From assembly GCA_035079385.1 (NCBI GenBank), contig JAVHKY010000030.1:1488001-1552000 (forward strand): a stretch of 64,000 nt of DNA, given 5' to 3'. Positions 49,545 to 60,200 of this stretch are shown here, piece by piece. Positions within the stretch are counted from its first letter, which is position 1, and every line of letters starts with the position of its first letter. Made by a program: the position numbers and the translations under genes. Below the pieces are notes generated by a model. It made no database searches. It was not told the origin of the DNA and saw nothing but the letters and a program-made list of their open reading frames with translations. Source of the DNA: Aspidiotus rigidus (Eukaryota > Arthropoda > Insecta > Hemiptera > Diaspididae).

Positions 49545-51160
49545 TTTAAGGAGCGTTTAAGCTGCTCTCGGGCCATCAGCTCGAAATATAAGAATACACG
49601 AAAAAATAATATTCACATGTCTTTATCGCCAGGGGCGGATTTATCAGTTGAGCCGCTGTAGGCGGACAGAAAACTGCCGCATCTGGTCAAAAATTTTTTG
49701 CTCTCTTGCCTACAGGTAAATCCAGCCCTGTTTATCGCTTGCACTTGACGTTAATATCTCGTTTCTGTAACCATTGTATAGGATGGTTTTTAGTCCCTCC
49801 TCTCCCATATAGCCCATAGAACCTGCTCTCCGCCATTTTTAGGTCGAATTGTTAGTAACTGCACCATTGCGCTCCTTCCCAGAGGCGGAAAGATTGATCA
49901 CATTTAAAATTCTGCGCAAAGCGAAGTGTGTGCTGAGAAAGGATGGATACATCATGGACCCAAGATCTTATCTACACTAGGAAGCGGAGAATGGTACAAG
50001 AAAAAGAACGATAGTTATTGGACCGGGGCTGAAGTCGTCACCTTCTTTCCCAAATAACTCTATTTCATGAAAATCAGAGCTACTGAATGTATTTGATAAC
50101 AAATTGATAATAAAAGTAAACACTTGATCAAAACATGTAAAATATTCTAATTTGGAAATGGAAAAATATATAAACTACAAAATATTTATACCTTTAAGGC
50201 TTCTAATAATAAATATTTTTCTTTGTAACCATACCGTCGTCTTGAGAGACTTTATTTTCCGAGCAAATTGTTACCAATGAACTCTCAAGAACTAGGTATC
50301 GGAAACAGGGGTTTTTGGAAGAGAGAAGAAGAATAAAAGACCCATAGAAATTAAGAGTGGTTGTATTTGAATGGTTCGCAGCTTATGAAGTGATTAGTTA
50401 TCATGATGTGTTTGATAGATTATTTGAGACCTTGAGCTTCATCCAATGGTATGACGAGTTACCTTACGGGTAGATACACCTGAAAAATCAAAAACGAGAA
50501 TGTTAGATATTACGTCCCTGTTGATGTAACATAAAACTTGTCTAGCCATTTCTTGTCGAGCAGATCACGACCTCAATAAAGTGTCCATTTTTTGTGTCCT
50601 TTGCAAAAATATACTCCTGAGCTACCTCTCTTCAAGTTTTATATTGGTTTTAAGTCCCTTCCGGGAATTTTCATATCGCCCTACAACTCAGAGCCGGATT
50701 TAGAAGCTTCAATGCCCGGGGTCGCCACCCCTTTGTTAACTCTGTTAAAAAACTCGTGAGTTTTTTCCTGACAGACTCAGCTCTTGTCTACATCACTGCA
50801 CTCAACCTAGAGTCTAGATGATGTCAACGTGAACAGTATTTTTTTCTTCCACTCAAGATAACTAGTGGCGTGGCTAGAAAATTTTTGAGGAGGTTGAACA
50901 AAATTTTATGCAATACTAGACCCTTTTCTGTTATTTTGATTGTATTTCAAAGTAAATTTTTAGTTCAGGAGGGAGAGGGGACTTGACCCCATCCTGGCTA
51001 CACCATCGAAGATAGCCAACCTTTACAAATTAGAATTATCTGCTCCTTCTGTACCTCTTGTACACAATATTTTTTGGTTACCATTAGCTTCCTCATAAAA
51101 TTCGAGTAACATACAATGGGAAATGGAATTTCTTTTGCTTCCCTTTTGTATTCAAAAAAT
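49545..51160. other. Intergenic, no gene recognised
   Basis: No exon, RNA gene or clear repeat structure could be supported. Confidence 0.4.
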
Positions 51161-51162
51161 GT

Positions 51163-51326
51163 ACAGTAGAAAACGGATATAACGATGTCCCAGGGGATCA
51201 AAATTTCTATCGTTAAATGCGATAGGAATTATGCCTTCATTTCTATAGCAGCCAGGACTTGCTAATTTGACCGTGGTGAATCGCTAAAAAGGGTATAATT
51301 GTTATTCATGATTTCTACTGTACGTT
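51163..51326. mobile_element. Short MITE, TACAGTAGAAA ends, copy 1
   Basis: Starts ACAGTAGAAAACGGATATAACG and ends with ATTTCTACTGTAC, inverted. Internally it has the word AGCAGCCAGGACT (51247), shared with the unit at 51.79 kb. Confidence 0.6.
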
Positions 51327-51334
51327 GAAATATG

Positions 51335-51785
51335 GCCCAACTACACTCAGTCTTATCTATGGAGGCTTTCTGGAGATGAAAGAAGATGGAGTAAAGACAA
51401 AATTTTTGTAGTGTAGAATTTGAAGATTGACAAGAGATTGGGTGGTATTGTGTCCTTTTCTGAAGTTGTATTGGTGAAGTGAGAGAAGGTTATTTGATTC
51501 TAGATACCAAAGAAGTATTTTGACAATCTGACGTCGGGAGGATGTGGTATGAACTGGGTTTCATAGTGTTCCATAAATGCGGGTAGGTATTATGAGCATA
51601 TATGGAGTTAAAAAGGGAAAGAAGAGAGGAATGGGAGTAAGGTTGAAGATTTTTTAGTATAGTTGCGTGAATATTGTCCAGTCCAAAGAGGCATTTTCTA
51701 AATTTTTGTTGACAATGGTTTCAGCCTCACTTTCATATACGGGAAGATTACAAGGGGGAAAATTGTCCAAGGGAGAGTTGAAATA
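51335..51785 (-). pseudogene. LINE reverse-transcriptase fragment
   Basis: On the minus strand the reading GLDNIHATILKNLQ (near 51680), then HTTSSRRQIVKILLWYLE (near 51540) and NFRKGHNTTQSL (near 51450) corresponds to the start of a Jockey-like RT (motifs around GPDNI and RGFRKGRSTxDQ). It is probably the continuation of the endonuclease fragment at 53.2-54.3 kb, separated by a 1.4-kb insertion. Confidence 0.6.
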
Positions 51786-51787
51786 TA

Positions 51788-53172
51788 CATAGTAGAAATC
51801 ACAAATAACGACATCGCTTTTAGCGATTTACCCTTTACAAGATCAAATTAGCGAGAAAAAAAAACAGAAATCGGATATAACGATATCCAAGGGGATTAAA
51901 ATTTCAATCGTTAAAACCAATCTATTGTTGAAAGCGATGGGAATTATGCTTTTATTTCTCTAGCAGCCAGGACTAATTTGAGCGTTGTAAAGGGTAAATC
52001 GCTAAAAGCAGTATCGTTATGTGTGATTTCTACTGTAATTCCTATCGCTTTTAATGATAGTTTCGCGTTTGTGTTGCATTTTGCAGACACCGCCCGTTCT
52101 CCATATAATGGAGTAGGTGCGGGTTGCGTATGAATTTAATTTTGTTTCCTCCAACATCCGAATCGACCCTTTTGGGTATAACTTCAGTGAAGGAAAAATC
52201 TCCTCTGCGAACCCCCTCTTCTACTCGGCAACTGCCAAGTTGCTTTGGCAACCGCCAAGGTGCAGTACCCCCTGGCACGCACAAAAATATAAGAACACTC
52301 ACAACAACAATCACCACCACAATACACAATATAGTAACTTAGGTCACTGTTGGAGTTTCTTCATCTACTTCTTTCTTCAGGGAAGATCTTGGTCCTCTTC
52401 TTTCGAAGATCTGGATGTTGATGGTACACAAGTGTTGAGTAGGCCATAGCGTGGTTCTGCATTTGCGTATTCCATTCCTGGTCCATCTTCCTCTTCATGA
52501 TGGTGGCTGCTAATGCAGACACCTGGTGCCATGCTTCTTCAGAACCTAGCAAGGTGGGTGCCAGGCTACTCGGGTCGAGCGCTTCATCTACCCCGATCTC
52601 TTGAAGAGACCGACTAAGCTCGTCCCGCTCACGCCTCCACGCCTCACACTCAAATAAGGTGTGTTGTGGTCTATCATCCCGCCCTTGGTTACAGTGCAAA
52701 CACGTTGACTGCTCAACTTTCCTTAACTTCTTGTGAAGGTACTTGTTGAAGCAGCCATGGCCGCTTAACACCTGCGTCAGGTGAAAGTTCAGCTGACCAT
52801 GGTGTCGGTCAATCCACTCATCAAGGTCGCGTACTAGCACACGGGTTGTCCATGTACCAGCTCACTCCGGGCAATTCTTGCTTTCCACTTTACAAGCAAG
52901 GGGCGCCTGGCCTCCTGCTTGACCCGTAAAGCTTCTTGGTTGGTCGTTGTCTTCTTCTTTGCTTTGAACACCACCGCTCTCTCCTCGGCGAGGAGCTCAA
53001 TTGGTGGTGAACGGGCTAATACACAAAGAGCCTCCGTCGAGACAGTGCGGTAGGCACTAACACACCTTAGCGCAGCTCTTTGTTGGATCTTTACCATCTC
53101 TCTTCTTCGGTTTTAACGATAGGTTGGATTTAACGATCAAAATTTTCATCCCCTTGAACATCCTTATATACG
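51788..53172. mobile_element. MITE-bounded composite insertion in the LINE
   Basis: The left end (GTAGAAATCACAAATAACGA at 51790) and the right end (inverse of ACAGTAGGAATCGTATATAAG at about 53172) are related inverted ends of the same MITE family as at 51163. A complete MITE (51788-52037, ends of about 50 bp) forms the left part, and an R1-clade fragment fills the middle. The composite splits the minus-strand LINE. Confidence 0.5.
52361..53097 (-). pseudogene. R1-clade LINE, C-terminal fragment
   Basis: Two overlapping frames on the minus strand give the region behind the RT of R1-like elements: IQQRAALRCVSAYRTVSTEA, then (after a frame change near 52834) DLDEWIDRHHGQLNFHLTQV, LSGHGCFNKYLHKKL and the zinc knuckle CLHCNQGRDDRPQHTLFEC (C-x2-C, H, C). 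The 3' end follows at about 52361. The rest of the element is absent. Confidence 0.8.
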
Positions 53173-53199
53173 ATTCCTACTGTATTTGAATTTCCTTGC

Positions 53200-54287
53200 T
53201 CAAGTTTATAAGATAAGAAGGGGGTGTCTTAGTTGGAGTTGGAGGATACTGAAGTATAATGATTTGCTAGAATTTCGGGAATGTAAAGGCGATCAGAGAT
53301 GATTGAATTGTTTGGTTTCAGATGCAAGAGACGTGGTGGAAGAAACCATTGCCCAATAACTTCTTGATATCTCTCCACATGGGGGAAATGGTACAGGTTG
53401 GTTCAAGCTTACTACAAATGTGTTCCAGGACAGTTTCTTTTTGGAACAGACCAGTGTTCTTATTTTGGCGCGGACTTTTTCAAGATATAGAGTCAGACTA
53501 GGTGCACAGTAGGTTGTTTTGTGGATTTTGATGGCCAGATACATTTTTTTTTTTTTTTTGACCACAATAGGACCTAGGTAGGCTTGTAAGTGCCTTTAGT
53601 GCGTGGTATGAATGATTCTGAAAATTCGATGAAAGATTCTACAGTGGTAAAGTGAACTGAGACGTTGGGGGGGGGGGGGGGTTGGTGGTGTAATATTTGA
53701 GGTGAAATTCTAAAAGTGTAACCAATTTGCTTTGTTGATGAGCAAGAAGGAGGTGGGATGGATTTCATTGAGATAGGGTATGTGATGTGATCAAGTCGGA
53801 AAGTGATTGCTGTCGTATATAGATCCAGGTGGGTTGATCACATAAGTTTTGGTGAAAGGGAGATGGAGGAAAAGAAGAGATCGATTGCTGAGAGATTCGG
53901 GGTGTGTAGGACTGCCAAGATGGTTGAGAAGGGTTGTGTCAATGTTTGAACAAAGAAGGTGATCTAGAATGTTACCACGAGAATTTGGTGGAAATCATTG
54001 TTTGATTAAGACCTCAAATGGGGCTATGGGTTTTGAAATCGCTGCAGATTATATAAGAGCCTTTGAAGGATTGGATGAGCGCTGCTATCTCAGCAGAATA
54101 GGTCTTGTGTGAAGGGGGATGTAAATTAAGCAGAAGGTCATTAGAGTGGAGCCTAGCGGTCCATTATGTAGAGAGTTTGGGGTTGAAATGGGGTCACTTT
54201 TATAAAGAGAGGATACTAGCAAGCCAGATCCACCACAGGAATGATTCTTGCGAGGATTAGAGTGGTCGTGCCTATAAGGTTTGGATC
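53200..54287 (-). pseudogene. LINE endonuclease-domain fragment
   Basis: Minus-strand reading with several frame changes shows the C-terminal half of an AP-type endonuclease: FKGSYIICSDFKTHSPI (near 54010-54060; the usual motif is GDFNAHHP), a HGSPTH-like segment near 53910, the SSIDL-like segment near 53870 and FRLDH (SDHxP-like position) near 53790. It continues toward the RT with WNTFVVSLNQPVPF (53400-53440). It joins logically to the RT piece at 51.3-51.8 kb. Confidence 0.6.
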
Positions 54288-57200
54288 TCAGAGGGGGGCG
54301 GGGAGGCGAATCCGTGTTTCTTGTGTGATTGAGTTATAATGGGCCATTAATTGTAATTCCGCTAGACGTTTGATAACGAATACTAAAATACTTTTACCTT
54401 CACGTTCTTTAATCAGTTCCATTCTTCTACCATATAAATCTTCAGAGACCAATTTTGTCATCTTATCGAGATGGTTATCGATGAATTCGATACCACGTTC
54501 GAGCATTCTCGGTGAACGACATATCGGACATGTTTTCTTCTGTTTTTTGCATTCTTCCAGACAATACCCGCAGAAAAAGTGCTTGCATCTGGTCATAGTT
54601 GCCTGTACAATAGAAACCATCGTGATTAGCGGTGCGTTTCACAAAAATACTTTTCAAATATAAAAAATTAAGATCACGTGTCACGTCTCCCCTTCTTTGA
54701 AGACCAATGTATTAAAAAAGGGGCCAACAACTTAACTAGGTTCAAGTTCGCCCTTCTCCCTCGGTGATATTCAGAAGAACTAGCCTAAGGGCGGGGTCTG
54801 TTTTTCCACCATCGCCTATTATACATTCTTCTTCTTACGGCCGCAGGGAAAATTTTCGTGAAATTAAGGGTAGGGTTGGAGTAGCTGGATGGTTAGGGGT
54901 ATGTTCAGATTTCCTAGGCCAGAGTATAGACATGAAACATATTCTCTCGACGCCTCCTACACTTTCCTCTTCATCTACTTGCTACGGGGTACGATCCTGC
55001 TCCTCTGTACAAACCCACACATAATGTATGACAGCAGAAGAACTTTGAATTCTCAATACCAAAACCAATTCGACCCATAGAACAGGCTCCCTGCATTTCT
55101 CATTGAACTTCGTTAAGGAGGCCGTCGTTTTTCAAAGTCCCAAAAAACGTCGAAATTTTCGAATCCTCCCCCTTAAATATATTATGGCTCGAAAGTCGAA
55201 ATGTCCTTAAGAACAGGGAAAGTTGAAAGTTTTCCATGTCCTCCTCCTATTTATCCCAGGAAAAATGGTATTATACTCGGAAAAAATCAGAGACAGAGAT
55301 TTTATTGCTGAAATGTGTTCGTCTAGATGCCCTCCGCGCCCCCCCCCCGCTCCTGGCAAACCACGGAGGGGGCCGGAACGTCTCTAGTTTTTTACGATTA
55401 TCGTGAAAAATAAGCCGCCAATGAAAAAATGACAAGATACCAAAAATGTTCCTTATGAAATTTTCTACCAGGTAGTGTCACATTCCTCGCCCTCAGAGCC
55501 ATGAAAGTCCACAGAAAGCTGAAACAATTTCGGAATTTCAGTTTTTTGCGATTATCTCAGAAAATAAGCCGTTTATGAAAAAATCACAAGACACACAAAA
55601 ATTATTTCTCGTAAAATTTCCCATCAACTGACGTCCGATTTCACCGCCCCCAACTTGTGGTAATCAGTCCACACGTTTTCCAACATTTCTGTTTTCCTCA
55701 ATTATCTCGAAAAATACGCTCCTTATGAAAATATTACGCGACACAAAAATGATTCTCCATAAAATTTTCTATCAACTGATGCCCATTTTACCGCTCCCAA
55801 ACATCCGTAAATCCATCCAAAGGAGGACAAAACGTCTTCCAAATGTTCGTTTTACTCAATTATTTCGGAAAATACATGGTTTAGGAAAAAATTACGAGAG
55901 ACCAAAATTATTTCTTATACTATTTTTCGATTAAGAGATGCCAAATTTGACCACCCCCCGACCTCGGAAGTTCCACAAGGGGCCAGAACGTCTTTTCTTT
56001 CGAATGTTGCAATTATTTCGGAAAATGAGTTGTTCGTGAATGATGACGACATACGGGAATTATTGGTTATAATATTTTTCAAATAATGATATCACATTTT
56101 CAGTCCTTTCACTTCAAATTTGTACGGAAGGAAGAAGCGTAGAACGCTGAAAAGTTTATAATATTTCACCACACGTTACACATATACATGACAATTAGAT
56201 GTAAGAATATGCTTGCATATTCTGCATATTCTCGCACGCTGGCTACTCGCAGACGAAATACGTAATTTAGGAAAAAAAAAATGCGAAAGCTTTTTATCAA
56301 AATATTGAAAGAATGAGGAATACTGTAATGGGACTAGGGTGTTTTACCGAAAGATTTTTCACCAAAAAAAACTCACGTAGTTCACCTACAGATAATTCAC
56401 CTGATAGAAGTAGTGGTTCACCACATGATAAGTTCACCGTGACGAAAGTTCACCGACGAAATTTGATTACATTTTTAATAATGAAGTTAACTAACCACTT
56501 TAATTTGAGTTTAATAATAATAAAAAATTAATTTACGTAATAATTTCATTTTTGATATTTTATTCAATAAAATTAAATTTTATATCATTTTTTCTATTTT
56601 CAAATATTATTTATTTTTATATTTTAATTAAATTTAATTTTGAAAAAAGAAATTAAAAAAAATAATTTAAATTATTATAATTTTTAAATAATCATTAATT
56701 GAAATAAAAAATTTTCATCTAAATTTTTAAGCAAAATTTTAAATAAATAAATTGATTTAATAAATTAAAAATCATGATTATAAATAAAATATAATTTATT
56801 GATCTAATTTATTTAATTCGATTTATAAATATTAATAATTTAATTAAATAAATTTTCTTTATTAAATTATTATTTATTTAAATAATTTTATAAATAAAAT
56901 TTGGTACTTATATATCAAAGCATCAAATAATAGTCGAACAGCTGATTGAAAAAGGTGAATTTCGTTGTCGATAAACTCGAAAAAGGAAGATGAACTTTGG
57001 TGACAGTGAAAAAAAAAAAGCTGACGGGTGAACTTTCCTGTCGGCGATATCTTCATTCCTTCAAAAAGACTTCCTCGGCGAAAAATCTTTCGGTGAACTA
57101 GTCGGATTCCGACTGTGATATGTCCTTTTTTCAGAGTGACGATATAATTGCAACAATACGAAAGAAAAGACGATCTGGCCCCCTGTGGAACTCCTGATGT

Positions 57201-60200
57201 CGGGGTGGTCAAATTTGGCATCACTTGATGGGAAATAGTATAAGAAATAACTTTGGTCTCTTGTAATTTTCTCCCAAACCGTGTACTTCCCGAAATAATT
57301 GAGAAAAACGAAAATTTCGAAGACGTTTTGTCCCCCTTTGGTTGGATTTACGGAAGTTTGGGAGCGGTAAAAATGGGCATCAGTTGATAAAAGATTTTAT
57401 GGTGGATAATTTTTGTTTCATATAATATTTTCAAAAAGAGTGTTATACTCTATCTTCTTTGATCTCCAAGAGGCCTTTCCCCGGGTATGGAGACACCTCA
57501 TCTCTACCGAACTTTACGAAATTGGTCTCCGAGGCCACCTCCCTAACATCCTACAAACTTTTCTCAACGACAGAACCCTTCTAGTAAGAATCAATAACAT
57601 AACCTCCCCTCCCCTTTCGGTCCAGAATGGAGTCCTTCAAGGAGAAGTCTTCAGTGTCTTACTTTTTCTAATAGCAATAAATGATATCACCAAATGTGTA
57701 AACCCCCCTCCCTCACCCAGCGTCTTTTCGCTGATAACTATAACATCACTATCCGTTCAGCGAATCCGCAAAGAGCCCACAGACTCCTACAGGATACCCT
57801 TAACTCAATCACTACATGGACATCAAAAAGAGGATTCAGATTTTCTTCCTCGAAAACCTACTCAGTTATTTTCAAAAAAAGAAATCCTATCCCCTCCTTA
57901 CCTCCTCTAATTCTACAAAACTTCCAAATCCCATCTCGTAACTACGGCAAACTTCTCGGCTTACATTTTGACCAAAAACTTACCTGGGCCCCCCACATTA
58001 AAACCCTCAAAGCCAAATGCACCAGCGCTCTAAACATAATAAAATACATATCTCATCCATCTAAAGGCTGCAACAGAAAGTTACTCCTTCTTCTATACAA
58101 AAGTCTTATTCGCTCAAAATTAGATTATGGTTCCCCGATCTACAACACAGCGAAAAAAACCGTCCTTGCCTTACTCGACACCATCCAGACATCTTCTCTC
58201 AGGATTGCCTTGGGAGCTTATCGCACCAGCCCCAAACTCAGCCTATGTGCAGAAGCCCCAGATCCTCCCCTTCACTTTCGAAGGCTCATCCTAACCTCCA
58301 ACTTTTTATCCTCTGTAGCACAATTCCCACAACTTCCAATCTTTAATCGAATCTTTCACCACAATCACAACCAATCCTCCACCAAACATATTCGCCTTCA
58401 ATTCAATCACCTGATCAACAAACCGTTCATAGCACATCCCCTAGAACCCATATACACAACCTTCCCCCCTTGGACCTTCCCTCAACCTAAAATACGCCTA
58501 GATCTCACAGAAATCCCAAAATCTGACAAACCTGGTTTTACCCAACATATCAACAAACTACTTCAAGAATACCCTGACCATTCACTTTGCCTCACAGATG
58601 GGTCGAAAACATCTACTAAAGCAGCTTACGCATACTCCATCGACGGGGAAATATCTTCTCGTCGCATCCGAAATATAGCCTCTATTTTTACAGCCGAACT
58701 GATGGCCATTTTTTCCTGCCTTTCCCACCTCTCTCAACTACCCCTAAACGGTAAATTCATTATTCTCACTGACTCACTTTCTTCACTCCACTCCTTTACA
58801 GACGCATACAACTCTAACCCTATAATCCAACGCATCTTTCTCACACTACACACTTTGGAAACAATCAACACTCAAATTATCTTCATATGGATCCCTGGAC
58901 ACACCAATTTCCCCGACCACGACGCAGTTGATCAAGCCGCTAAACAAGCTACCTCCCTCAGTCAAATAACTGATAATTCACCCCTACCAACCCTAGATTA
59001 CAAAAATTACTATCGTTCTCTCATCACACAATCATGGAACACTCTTTGGGAAAATCAAACAAATAATAAACTTCTCAGTATCAAAAAAACCCCAGTTCCT
59101 TGGGTATCCTCCATTCAAAACACAAGAAGAGAAGAAGTAATTCTCTCTCGTCTCAGAATTGGCCACACAAAAATTACTCACACCCACCTCATCAGTCTCT
59201 ACATCCTAACCCCTCCCTCATGTCCCCACTGTCAAAAAGACAAATTAACAATGGAACACTTTTTTTCATGCCCCAGACTTTTACCCCTTCGCTCTTCTTC
59301 GGATACCCCCTCTTCACTCACCCAAGCACTCAAAAGCAACCAGGACATCATTTCGAATACCCTACATTACCTAAGACAAACTGACTTTTACGCTCACATC
59401 TGAACACATACATCGACTATACCTCTACAACCTTCTACATACACACATTGTAAACTTTTACACACCATTATCTGAAGCAGTTACACTCGACATTATATTC
59501 CATCCTCTTATCCTTCCTCACTTTTCCTTACTCTACCAACTTCCTTAAAACCTCATTTTCTTATGTGTTATTTATAATATTACTTTCATAACTTTTGTAA
59601 CGCCGAGCCAATAGCCCTCGTGCAGCTCTAGTGCTCGTACAAATAAAAAAAAAAAATAAATGAATAAATAAAAAAAGAAAAAAAAAAAAAAGAGTGTATT
59701 TTTCGAAATAATTGGGAAAACAGAAATGTTGAAAAACATGGTCTCTCTTGTAGACCGTTTACCACAAGTTGGGGCGGTGAAATTTGGTGTCAATTGATAG
59801 GAAATTATACGAGGAATAATTTTTGTGTCGTGTAATTTTTTCATCAACGGCGTTTATTTTCCGAGATCAAAAAACTTAAATTTCGAAATTGTTTCGGCCC
59901 CCTGTAGACTTTCATGGCTCTGGTGGAAGGGGAAATATGATACTACCTGGTAGAAAATTTTATAAGGAACACTTTTGGTGTCTTGTAATTTTTTCATAAA
60001 CGGCTTGTTTTCCGAGATAATCGCAAAAAACTGAAGATTGAAAATCCCTCGGTGAACTTTCATGGCTCTGGGAGGGGGGAGGGTGACACTACCTGACAGA
60101 GAATTTCATAAGGAACATTTTTGGTGTCCTGTAATTTTTTCATAGGCGGCTTATTTTCCGAGATAATCGCAAAAAACATAAATTTCGAAATTGTTTCGGC

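Noticed and set aside
54398..54602. First considered as MAT1/MNAT1 or BARD1-type RING
   Set aside because: After joining with the exon at 61362-61465 the full RING and the following IDNHLDKM and RRMELIKERE segments fit RNF8 better.
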